Shown: positions 1 to 8,525 of the stretch, piece after piece | Layout: every line of letters starts with the position of its first letter | How positions within the stretch are numbered: position 1 is the first letter of the stretch | Origin: Diplonema japonicum | Lineage: Eukaryota > Euglenozoa > Diplonemea > Diplonemida > Diplonemidae | Reading direction: 5' to 3' | Assembly (NCBI GenBank): GCA_964019335.1 | Contig: OZ025668.1 | Span: 62,001 to 126,000 of the forward strand | Length of the DNA stretch: 64,000 bases | Position numbers and translations under genes: made by a program | Notes under the pieces: model-generated | Told to the model about the DNA's origin: nothing | What the model saw: the letters and a program-made list of their open reading frames with translations, nothing else | The model's database searches: none

Positions 1-1359
1 CTTACCTCCTCGAGCAGATACGTATCCTGATCAGTCTGCCTTTTGGCCACCACGTGGGTGTAGAAAAAGAAAAAGGGGAGAGTGATGAAGTAGCTAGTGG
101 ACGCCGGAAAGCTATAAAGGCTGCACTGCCCGGGGGTACCCCATTTTTAGACAAAGTCAAAAGACTCGTTCTTGGAGGGGTGGGAGGGATGGGAGGGGGC
201 TTTCTTTTGCTTTGTTGTATTAGGTCGGACAAAAGATTCAGGAAATCAAAAAAAAAAAAAAGAGAATTAAAACATGCCTTGATTATTTTTTTTCTTTTCT
301 TTTTTTTGTATTATTTTATCTTAGAAAGAAATCTCACCATTCAAACAAGGTCATCGAAAAAGGTTACAAACCTCGAAATCTCCGACCAAAAATATGCTTC
401 CTAGTGAACCTATCGCTTTCTTTTTTTTTTTTTTTCATCTTTTCGTTTTTTGTTCAAGGAAATAGAGAAGACCCTGCTAGCAAATCTATCTTCTGAAGTT
501 ATCATACATTAGAAAAACTAGTCATGGGTGGAGGGGGGGGGGATATCTTAAAGGCGTTATTGAAAAAGAGAAAAAACAAGAGCATCTCCTGCAACTTCAT
601 GTGTAAGAGAATTGCCCAGTCTGATGGCGATCAGCAGGCAGGTGCCACGCAGGACGTGAAGGCTCCCTGTGGGTGTCCATCCGGCCATAGAAGGACAGCA
701 TTGCACACAACCGTAGTGTTCCTGCCTTGCTCCAGTAAGAAAATAGATAAGAAAAAACAGATTAGAGAAGAAAAAAAAAAAAGGCAAGAGAACAAAAATA
801 GGGGTCCTCTGTTTGTTTCTACCACTATGAACATAAGTGTCCTTATTTCTAAAGGAAAAAGAAAAGGGGGGACGTAACTTTTTCTCTCTTCTTGTTTCTT
901 TTTTTTTTTTTTTTTTCTTGCTTCTCTCTTTCACCCCAAAAGAAGAAGTCGGTCAAACGTTGTTCTGTACTGCTGTCCATGGTGCTTTGGAAAGGAGAAG
1001 AATTCTTCCATGGACAGAGTGTTGGAACCTTAAGAAGAACAAAAGTCACGGCCTGTCGACACAAGCTGCTACTCGGAAAATAAAAATTTAAGCTTTTTGT
1101 TGCCTCACACTTTTCGCGTTTAGTAGGGGGGAGGGGTCAAAAAAAAAAGGCGATGTTTTTCAAGGGCAAATCCCACTTGGGGACTACCCTTAAAAAAAAT
1201 AAGAACGAAGGAAACGAAGGATAACAACTCGACAAAAAAAAAAGTCTATCTTTTTTTGCAGTGCGCTGCTTGGCACCCACCACGGGCTGGGGATCCTACA
1301 CCTGCATGCAAAGAAAGGTGGGTTAGCGCAAGCAGCACCACGGCCTTCAAAGATCTCAT
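1..1359 (-). CDS. Probable multi-exon secreted or membrane protein, N-terminal part only (runs off left edge)
   Basis: Unrecognised and only partly resolved. An ATG at 1357-1359 opens with a convincing signal peptide, MRSLKAVVLLALTHLSLHA, and sits 1 nt after an acceptor-like TTCCAG, the arrangement seen before other starts in this window. That frame stops after 37 codons unless spliced; GTGTAG after codon 19 is a possible donor. Further left, GC-richer islands at about 930-1070 and 590-740 alternate with T-rich stretches, as the four-exon gene at 14.9-15.6 kb does. An exon-like piece at 6-93 lies between TAG and a GTAAG donor and encodes a hydrophobic stretch followed by AKRQTDQDTYLLEE. I could not connect these islands into one frame, so exon structure and product are inference. 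Confidence 0.3.
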
Positions 1360-2015
1360 TCTGGAAGCCAGTGCACACCAAATGAGGTTACGCAAAACGG
1401 AGAAAATTAAGGGCGAAGCAAAAAATCCTCAAAATCAGTTTGTGTGTTCGTGCCTAAGGCTGTTAAGGAGGCACGCTAACATCAAAATAAAAAAAGGGGG
1501 GGATGCGTTTGTACAACTCCTCTTCTCCCAACCTAAATTCACCCATTATCACATGCCTGAACTACATGGAGGGGATGCACAAAAACCACAATCACCATGA
1601 GATGAGAGAGAGAACTGATAGCGCTAAAAAAAGGGGGAACATAAAGCAATTGGGTGCAAAATCAAGTAACGTTGCGCAAGAAGAAAAACAATATTTAGGC
1701 AGCACGGGGGAAAATAAAAATACAAGAGACTAAAATAAAATAAAAAAAGAAAAGAAAAGACGAAGAAGAATATACAATCTAACCTCAGTCTAGCTCCCTT
1801 TTTTCTTCTCATTGTAATACAAGCTTTTAATGGGAAAATAAAATAAAAATGGAACACAGTATCCCTACAGTAAACTATTACTGACAGCAGAAGAGAACGT
1901 GGGTACATCCCTTTCCCCTTTTTTATCTTCATGAACCTTCCTTCTTTTTTTTCTTTTTTCTTTTCATTCTCATTTTTCATTTTTCTACCAGAGGCCGGGG
2001 GATTCATTCTCAACT
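1360..2015. other. Spacer without a supported gene
   Basis: A/T-rich low-complexity DNA between the four-TM gene and the partial left-edge gene. It contains runs of A, T and GA-rich sequence. Open frames on both strands are lysine- or phenylalanine-rich products of the homopolymers and show no domain. I see no RNA gene here. Confidence 0.6.
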
Positions 2016-2600
2016 CTAACAGATATCAGGGGTCTTCATATTAGAGTCCTGGCTGAAACATCTAGAGATGAGTAACGCACAGAAAGCAAAGACGGCAACA
2101 GGAGTTGCTGTCATAAGCTTCAGCACTGTGAAGTGGGAGAGTATAGTAGCAGCAGAGGCGCTAGAGCCATCAGAATACAACCTGAGGCTGTGAAGGATAA
2201 GTATGTTCTCACCTATATCAAAGACCATCGGTACCAGAGACATGTACGAGAATGCATATAACGGGACCTCCCAGAACCCGGAGATACGACTGCCTGCGGT
2301 GACAAAGCACGCAGCCAAGAAGGGGTAGATGCTCAATATCAATACAGTGTCTACAAAGACAGTGTGCACCACGTGCACGGTGCGACCCTCGCCGAGTTCC
2401 CGCAGCCAACTATCGAGGTCTTGTTCCCCATACGTGCCCGGGAAACTTTTACACTGCACATCCAGTATCCCCACAACCCCACCGCTCGCGTGTCTTAAAT
2501 AGAAGTGAATCGCGATAGAAATGACGTACGCTACGGCGGCCACTACCCCAAGCAGCCGCAGCCACCTCTTCAAGAACTCTTTCGCAGAAACGCAGCACAT
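2016..2600 (-). CDS. Four-transmembrane protein of unknown function
   Basis: Predicted 194-aa integral membrane protein. Four hydrophobic segments are visible: about residues 15-36 (LLGVVAAVAYVISIAIHFYL), 77-98, 115-145 and 160-182. The third contains the charged motif FDIGENILI, so a buried Asp-Glu pair may matter functionally. A short N-terminal stretch (MCCVSAKEFLKRWLR) is basic and carries two cysteines; the C-terminus is short and polar. The frame is open further upstream, but the ATG at 2598-2600 is chosen because it follows an acceptor-like TTCTATACAG by 7 nt and because the upstream residues look like untranslated sequence. It lies only 80 nt downstream of CCDC39, so it is probably co-transcribed with it. 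No family is recognised. Confidence 0.7.
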   Translation of the reverse strand: MCCVSAKEFLKRWLRLLGVVAAVAYVISIAIHFYLRHASGGVVGILDVQCKSFPGTYGEQDLDSWLRELGEGRTVHVVHTVFVDTVLILSIYPFLAACFVTAGSRISGFWEVPLYAFSYMSLVPMVFDIGENILILHSLRLYSDGSSASAATILSHFTVLKLMTATPVAVFAFCALLISRCFSQDSNMKTPDIC

Positions 2601-2680
2601 GTTGCGCCTGTATAGAAGATGGTTTCGTTGGATGGCAGAATAGATTGAAATACTGGCTACACTATAGCGTATTAACATTT
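2601..2680 (-). promoter_or_regulatory. 80-nt intergenic gap with putative trans-splice acceptor
   Basis: The gap between the CCDC39 stop and the ATG of the four-TM gene. It ends in TCTTCTATACAG followed by 7 nt and the ATG. No donor or promoter-like space is evident, which fits processing of a polycistronic transcript. Confidence 0.5.
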
Positions 2681-5323
2681 TCACACAATCGGGTCGTCTG
2701 GGATCAAACGAAACTTCAGCAGACAGCTTTGCAGCGCCTCGCTGAAGTTTGGGTCATCGATCTGCAGATGTGGATGATGGTGGGTGCATACCTGGTTCGA
2801 GTACTCAATGAGGTGCTGCGTCACCTGTTTTGCCAGCTCCTCTTCCTCCAGCAGCGAAATGTCCTCAACAGCGTCGATGTCTGTCTTCGACACTTCTCTC
2901 TTGACCTTGAGCATCTGCGTCTCTATCCTAGCGGTGGCTTCCTTGAAGTCATCTGACTCTCTCTCCAGCTTCTCCTTCGTCTCCTTTATGAGATGTAACC
3001 TGGACGCCAGCTCTTCCCTGTTCCGTTGCTGGTCGGTCAACTCTTGCAGCTTCGACATCTCTGTCTTCAGGAAGTCTTTCATGTCGTTAGCCCGCCTGTT
3101 CACCAGCTGCTGGATCTCTCTGTTCTTCACCTCCAGCCCCTTCTTTGTTGCCACTTCAACATCGTTGTCGCCTGCTTTCTTAAATTGTGTTTTATACTGT
3201 ACGTTGCACCCCTTCAGAATGGCAAGCGTCTTGTCCATCTTTCTTGCCTCCTTCTCAACTCGCTTGATCTCTGCGTCCAAGTTGTCCCCTTGTACCTGCA
3301 GCATCTCCCTTTCTTTTGCTGTTTTTACGATGTACTGAGCATGTGTCATTTCACCGTCCGGGTTTTCATCTTCCTTACTGATTCTGCTGATTAGCACTTG
3401 GAATCTATTCTTCAGATGATTGACCTTGGACTCTCTCTCCCGCAGCTCCATAGCCAACTGGCGTCTCTCCTCTTCGCCTGTCTTCACTTCCATGTTCAGC
3501 ACCTCCTTGTGCACTTTGATCTCAGTCTCGCGCTCCTCGATTGTCACTGTCAGCTGTTCTTTCCTGTTCTCCAACCCCAGCAGCTCGTTCCCTCTCTGGT
3601 TCACCAGGCTCCGCAGCCTGTTTACCTGCAGTTGCAGAACATCGTTCTGTACCATGAGCCCCTCCTTCTTCTTCAGCAGGACGTTCAGCTCTGTTTGACA
3701 GCTTTCATTCTCAAGCGTTAGTTCCAAGATGACATCTGTGATCCCCTTCTGGTCCTTCTCCTTTCCTTCCAAGTCGATCTTAGCCTGCCTCACGTCATCT
3801 GTCACCCTTTTAACCTGCAAGTCCAGCACCTTGTGTTGCTTGAGAAGGTCGTCAAGCATAGTTTGCAGCATTGCGATCTTTTCCTTCAGCTCTTTCCTTT
3901 CTTCTTCCGTCCGCTCTCCTTTAGCTCTGTTCACTTTTCGCTCCATTTGCTGCACTTGGAACTCAACGTTATACAAAAGCTCCTGCTGTTTGAAGGACTC
4001 CTGGTCTAGCTGGTTTATCTTCGCCAACATGTTCTTATTCTGCGCTTGGGCGCCGCTGATCTCGGCTAAGTAGTTTGCCTGCCCTTTCCGAACGGTGTAC
4101 AGCTCTTGCGACTTGTTATACTGCTCGTCTTTCAGCTGCTGCATCTCCTGGTCGAGGGACTTTAGAGACTGCTCTGTCTGCGACAGCAAGTCATGCACGA
4201 GCTTGTTCTGCCCCTCCAAGTCTTTCGCCTGTTCGTTCTCGTTTTGCAGTCGGCTGATGGTCTTCTCATGAGACTTCATCATCAGCTCATAGCTTGTCTG
4301 CTTCGTGTCTAATTGCTTCGTCTGCTGCACCTTATCTTGGTTTCTCGCATTCAGGTCCGCCAGTGCCTTGTTTAGGGTGTTTTTCAACACCTCTAATTCA
4401 TCATCGAGCTCTGCAAGGTGTTGCGAGATCAGCAGATGGTCTGACCTGTACTTGCTGAGGACACGCTCCTCTTGTAGTATCTTGTTGTCCAGCTCCTTGT
4501 TGTTCTGCTGCTCGACATTCAAGAAGGCGCTCCTGTCTTGAAGTTGCTCGGTACGCCTTGCCAACCACTGCTTGCCTTCGGCAAATCTTTCCCTTGCAGC
4601 GTTGATGACCTGGTCTCTCTTGTGCATGGCGTGAACCGCGTCTTCCCACTGCTCCACAAGCTCTTGTCGCTCTTTGTGTAATCTTCTGAAGTCCTCTGCC
4701 GTCTTGTCCAACTCTATCTGCGCCGCTTGCGTTTCAGTAATCTCATCCTCGACGTGCTTCTTCTTCTCTTGCACGGCTCTTGAGAGCTTCTCAATCTGCA
4801 GGTTCAGCTCTTTCACTTTTGAAGAGTCTTCTTTGCAGTACCTTTCGAGAGCCTGGGTGTCGTCTTCCTTCTGCTTTCTAGCCAGGTCCCATTGCTCTAG
4901 CTCCTCCTGTTGGAAGCTCATTGAAGCTTTGAACTCGTCCATCTTCACGTTGCCATGGAAGATGCTGTTCTGGATGGAGTCGATCTTTTCTTGCAAGTCG
5001 TTCTGCTCGCGCACGAATCTTTCCATTTCCTGCGTCACGCGTCCCATCTCTCTGTCTGCTATCTGTGCCAGGTGGTCCTCCGTCTCGATCTCCCTCCGCT
5101 TCGCATCGTACAACAGCTGCGTGTTGGTGATCTCTTGCTTCACATTCTTCAAGTGATCCAACATAAAGCTCACTCGCGACGTGTTCTCGTCCACGTCTCT
5201 TCCCTTGTTCTCGATCTCCAGCTCATAGGCTTTCATCTGGTTTGTGAGCTCCTTGTTCACAGCGTTGAGCATCTGCGGCGGCAGCATGTCCGCGCCATCG
5301 TTCACATCCGGTATGTCGTCCAT
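2681..5323 (-). CDS. CCDC39: CCDC39/FAP59, axonemal 96-nm ruler coiled-coil protein
   Basis: With CCDC40, CCDC39 forms the molecular ruler that sets the 96-nm repeat on axonemal doublets and anchors the inner dynein arms and the nexin-dynein regulatory complex. The 870-aa product is continuous coiled coil and resembles animal CCDC39 (about 940 aa) over its whole length. Conserved-looking blocks include DHLKNVKQEITNTQ near residue 56, QELVEQWEDAVHAMHKRD, IEERETEIKVHKEVLN and AQYIVKTAKEREMLQ. A 30-nt intron (2762-2791, GTATGC...TGCAG) is in frame, so the unspliced frame would add ten His-rich residues (VCTHHHPHLQ). The first ATG lies 5 nt after ACACAG and 44 nt from the upstream cyclin-like gene. 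This gene shows the organism builds motile 9+2-type flagella. Confidence 0.9.
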   Translation of the reverse strand: MDDIPDVNDGADMLPPQMLNAVNKELTNQMKAYELEIENKGRDVDENTSRVSFMLDHLKNVKQEITNTQLLYDAKRREIETEDHLAQIADREMGRVTQEMERFVREQNDLQEKIDSIQNSIFHGNVKMDEFKASMSFQQEELEQWDLARKQKEDDTQALERYCKEDSSKVKELNLQIEKLSRAVQEKKKHVEDEITETQAAQIELDKTAEDFRRLHKERQELVEQWEDAVHAMHKRDQVINAARERFAEGKQWLARRTEQLQDRSAFLNVEQQNNKELDNKILQEERVLSKYRSDHLLISQHLAELDDELEVLKNTLNKALADLNARNQDKVQQTKQLDTKQTSYELMMKSHEKTISRLQNENEQAKDLEGQNKLVHDLLSQTEQSLKSLDQEMQQLKDEQYNKSQELYTVRKGQANYLAEISGAQAQNKNMLAKINQLDQESFKQQELLYNVEFQVQQMERKVNRAKGERTEEERKELKEKIAMLQTMLDDLLKQHKVLDLQVKRVTDDVRQAKIDLEGKEKDQKGITDVILELTLENESCQTELNVLLKKKEGLMVQNDVLQLQVNRLRSLVNQRGNELLGLENRKEQLTVTIEERETEIKVHKEVLNMEVKTGEEERRQLAMELRERESKVNHLKNRFQVLISRISKEDENPDGEMTHAQYIVKTAKEREMLQVQGDNLDAEIKRVEKEARKMDKTLAILKGCNVQYKTQFKKAGDNDVEVATKKGLEVKNREIQQLVNRRANDMKDFLKTEMSKLQELTDQQRNREELASRLHLIKETKEKLERESDDFKEATARIETQMLKVKREVSKTDIDAVEDISLLEEEELAKQVTQHLIEYSNQVCTHHHPHLQIDDPNFSEALQSCLLKFRLIPDDPIV

Positions 5324-5367
5324 GTCTCCTGTGTGTTATTAATGGTGAAACATAATGGTGCAACTAA
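5324..5367 (-). promoter_or_regulatory. 44-nt intergenic gap with putative trans-splice acceptor
   Basis: The shortest gap in the window, between the cyclin-like stop codon and the CCDC39 start. It contains AATAACACACAG, whose AG (last base 5329) would leave a 5-nt leader before the ATG. A separate promoter is hard to fit into 44 nt. Confidence 0.55.
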
Positions 5368-6417
5368 TTATCCCAACTTAGGCTGGCCCTTACACTTATT
5401 GAAGCTGATACTACCATTCATTCTCCTTAGTACCTCTGCACCGTTCTTGCTGAAACTGTGTGATGTGATACACGTGCTGCCTGTGTGCGAGAGCTGCAGC
5501 CCTGCCCTGCGCAGCAGTGACAGTTCTTTCATGTTGAACCCTAGTGCGCCACGGACCGGCTTCACGCCTGTTACTTTCGCTTGTGACCACAAGGTTTTCG
5601 AGAGGAACTTGTGTGTGATATTTGAAACGGCTCGTAGCGCGACGAGGTCAGGGAAGGGGAGGAAGGAGGCAACGGCCGAGCACAACGAGGGTGAGGAAAA
5701 GGGGGACGTGGCCTCTTCTTCTTTTTGTTCGATGTGCTGGAAGGCACCCGCGAACTGGCAGGCGTAAGCAAAGCAGTCGAAAAGATCTGCTTCAGCTGAC
5801 TTGCTGACATGAAGAAGAACTGGGAGGTCGCAAGGGCCTATCCTGTCCATAACCATGACAACACCTGCTGTCGCTAGGATGTGCGGGGCAAAGCATCTCA
5901 TGAGAGGTGGAGTGCAGCAGATGGACACGATGCTATTATAGCACTCGCTTGGTGGCACAGAAATGTGATGCTCAGAGGCCTCAGTCAGCACAACCTCCAG
6001 CACCCTGAAGGGGCTGTGAACCATCAGGTCAAAGTCGATGCTGTTCATGATGTCCAGCTCGTACGATATGACCGTCTCCTCCTCTACACCTTGCATCACA
6101 CTCGACAGCCTGCTGACAAATTCCTGCCGACTGAGGTGCACATCATTGCACTTCACACCCAGGTAGAGGGCTGAAGTGAAAACATACATGTCCTCACCCA
6201 CCTCCCGCGTACCCACTTCTTTGTCTTCCCTGCAGTAGTAGCGCTCCAAAAACATTGCCGCCGAACAGAATACGTTCAAGTTCAACCTTACACGCCTACA
6301 CACATCGTAACACAGGCACAGCACACCCCACAACTTCTCGAGCCTTGCTTGTGACCTCTGCACTACAACCTGCAGTTTCTCCAAGCTCCTCCTGTGGCTT
6401 GATGACTCCCAGTCCAT
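5368..6417 (-). CDS. Cyclin-H/C-like protein with C-terminal F-box-like region
   Basis: 349 aa. The first half matches the cyclin box of the transcriptional cyclin H/C group: an F-C-S-A-A-x-F-L-E-R-Y-Y helix, ALYLGVKCNDVHLSRQEFV, then YELDIMNSIDFDLMVHSPFR, which parallels the YE...L.F.L.VH.PYR signature of cyclin H. A degenerate second cyclin fold occupies about residues 160-230. From about residue 240, SLCSAVASFLPFPDLVALRAVS resembles an F-box (LP...L..LR.VS), with a basic C-terminus. Cyclin H normally activates CDK7 in the CAK/TFIIH complex; an F-box would instead link to SCF ubiquitin ligases, as in cyclin F, but there the F-box is N-terminal. The ATG at 6415-6417 is chosen over upstream ATGs because Ile/Phe-rich residues precede it and an AG lies immediately before it. 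Confidence 0.7.
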   Translation of the reverse strand: MDWESSSHRRSLEKLQVVVQRSQARLEKLWGVLCLCYDVCRRVRLNLNVFCSAAMFLERYYCREDKEVGTREVGEDMYVFTSALYLGVKCNDVHLSRQEFVSRLSSVMQGVEEETVISYELDIMNSIDFDLMVHSPFRVLEVVLTEASEHHISVPPSECYNSIVSICCTPPLMRCFAPHILATAGVVMVMDRIGPCDLPVLLHVSKSAEADLFDCFAYACQFAGAFQHIEQKEEEATSPFSSPSLCSAVASFLPFPDLVALRAVSNITHKFLSKTLWSQAKVTGVKPVRGALGFNMKELSLLRRAGLQLSHTGSTCITSHSFSKNGAEVLRRMNGSISFNKCKGQPKLG

Positions 6418-6546
6418 CTTACATATTACCTGGGGTATGGCCGGCTTTAAGGAATTATGCGAAAACAAAATACAATACATCCAAAAACATACTCTGTTCT
6501 CTCTCCTTCTCATACACACAAGGAAAAAAAAGATACAATACAAAGC

Positions 6547-8235
6547 CTATTCTTCGGCAAAACTTACTACACTTTCGCCCCTATGCATGCTTTCCATACT
6601 TGGGTGCGGATGTACCTCTGAAGAGCTCGCAGGTGCGAAAGGTGCGCTTGCAGGCTGGCTAAGGTGCTGGCTTGCCGTACTGATTGGCTGGCTCAGTGGC
6701 TGACTCGCAGGGTCCACAACACTGGCAGCCACGGCACTGGTGGGCTGCGTGGTCTGACTCTGATAGTCTTGCAGATTATCTTGCGGTATACTCTGGTGAG
6801 AAGCGGGCGCAGGATGCTCGTCAGGATGAAATTCATCAGCACCACAAGGAGAAGTGGACTCGCCCCTCACTGGTTCGAAAGAAGGGGAAGCGGTCCCAGT
6901 CGCAGACTGATCCAGTACAGTAGATGGTGTGGGTGGCTGAACCACAAGACCAATCACTTGTGACGTAGGAGCAGACAGCATGGGCTCGCTCTGCACGGGC
7001 TCTGACACATGCATTTGCTCAGCTTCTGAAGCCGCAGCTGGCTCTGGTTGGAACTCAGGTTGATACTGCTCAGACTCTGGCGCTTCCATTTCCTCTTGTG
7101 GCTCTGGTTCCCACTGTGCTTCCTGCTGCTCAGCGACCTCGTCCTCTTCGTCATACTTCACAGAAACCACTCCGGCAGACTTCACGCCCTCCGACTGCGC
7201 GGCGGATACGTAGCTAACGGGCTCTTGGTGGTCCTCTGGCGCTTCTTTGTTCATCTTTGCTTCGCGTTTCAGCGCCTCAAGCAGCCCCTCACCTGCCCTG
7301 TAATCCTTCATGATTGCTTCCTCTGACCTGCGCTCTATCTGAGCAGATAACGGCCGCGAGAGTCTGGATGGGGACACTGGCACCCTGCTGCCCTCGCTGG
7401 GGGCTCCGATGGTGGAAGGGTTCATGTTCGTCACTAAGGATTTGTCCTGCAGCTCAATGCCGCACGAAAGCTTCAAGCGTGCCCGTGTCATCAGCTCCTG
7501 CACACGGTTGTTCACTGCATTCTCCATGTCCGAAGCCCCGAATCTCGCAGGTGGGGGAGGGGAATGGTAATGATGGGAATGAGATGGCGATGGAACATTG
7601 ATGATCTGCACTACTGGAGAGGGCGAAACTGGTGCTGCGTAAGGAACCTGTGCGTGGTACAGCTGCGTAGGAAAAACGTGAAGAGGTGAAGCAATAGGAA
7701 TAGCGGGCGCCACCGGGACCGGGATGGCATGAGGACTTGCCGGGAGGCATGGTGAGGGCTGGTACACGACTCGTGGAGATGTATCATTCAGCAAATGGAC
7801 ACAAGTACGCAATGCTTCCTCTTCGGCATACTTGTCTTGAAGGTTTTGCAAGAGGGCCGCCTCCTTTCTGCTATTAGTAATATCGCGCTCCGCATCACGG
7901 ATCTCCTGCTCGGCCTTTTTTATACGAGCTTCAGACTCAGCACGCAGGCTTGCGAGTCTCCTTTGCTCTTCGACCTCGTGCTGAGGGACAAGTCGCGGGG
8001 GCACATAAAGAGGATCCCTGTTGGGGCTGAGTATGGGCGGTGGGCTATAAGCTGGGCTCGTTCTAACCACACCCTCGGGGGGTGGAGACATGGTGACGCC
8101 TGCCTCGAGGCTCTGCATCTTCTGCTCCACCCGGTCCAGGGAATTGACGGCGCTGTTATGAATCCCAATCCCGAAGTTCGACATCTCGGCCCTGATCGAA
8201 GCAAGCCGTGCGTCGAGTGCTACTTGGTCCGTCAT
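6547..8235 (-). CDS. Pro/Gln/Glu-rich coiled-coil protein of unknown function
   Basis: 562 aa, not recognised. An N-terminal segment of about 45 residues (MTDQVALDARLASIRAEMS) looks helical. A proline-rich linker leads to a strongly charged coiled coil at about residues 85-150 (AESEARIKKAEQEIRDAERD). Next come a His/Pro/Ser-rich stretch, a helical segment near 235 (MENAVNNRVQELMTRARLKL) and a C-terminal half that is disordered and rich in Glu, Gln, Pro and Ser. No catalytic motif is visible. The start is the ATG at 8233-8235, 7 nt after GATCCAAGCAG. The organisation suggests a scaffold or cytoskeletal protein, but that is inference. The cyclin-like gene follows after 129 nt. Confidence 0.65.
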   Translation of the reverse strand: MTDQVALDARLASIRAEMSNFGIGIHNSAVNSLDRVEQKMQSLEAGVTMSPPPEGVVRTSPAYSPPPILSPNRDPLYVPPRLVPQHEVEEQRRLASLRAESEARIKKAEQEIRDAERDITNSRKEAALLQNLQDKYAEEEALRTCVHLLNDTSPRVVYQPSPCLPASPHAIPVPVAPAIPIASPLHVFPTQLYHAQVPYAAPVSPSPVVQIINVPSPSHSHHYHSPPPPARFGASDMENAVNNRVQELMTRARLKLSCGIELQDKSLVTNMNPSTIGAPSEGSRVPVSPSRLSRPLSAQIERRSEEAIMKDYRAGEGLLEALKREAKMNKEAPEDHQEPVSYVSAAQSEGVKSAGVVSVKYDEEDEVAEQQEAQWEPEPQEEMEAPESEQYQPEFQPEPAAASEAEQMHVSEPVQSEPMLSAPTSQVIGLVVQPPTPSTVLDQSATGTASPSFEPVRGESTSPCGADEFHPDEHPAPASHQSIPQDNLQDYQSQTTQPTSAVAASVVDPASQPLSQPISTASQHLSQPASAPFAPASSSEVHPHPSMESMHRGESVVSFAEE

Positions 8236-8525
8236 TGTATACCTGCTTGGATCAATAGAAATGGGCGACAGGAAAACAAATAAATCGAAGAGAATAACGC
8301 ACAAGCCAATCGCTTGATGTGCGTCCTGTTTTCTTTTTCTTTCAGTAGTTATTTTCTACTATTCACTTTTGTCCGTTTTTTTTTTTTTTTTTGTTGTTGC
8401 AGAGAAATGGTATACAAGAGGGGGGGAAAAAATAATAGTTTCTTGTTTCACATTTTATTTTAATATTTCAACAGTTCGGAAGCGCATTATGTAGGTGCTA
8501 TACACAAATCAAGGTAGGAGATGGC

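Noticed and set aside
1257-1288. Similarity of TTGCAGTGC...TGG.GCCCACC to 23331-23362
   Set aside because: Only about 21 of 28 positions match and the flanks do not align; insufficient for a repeat family.
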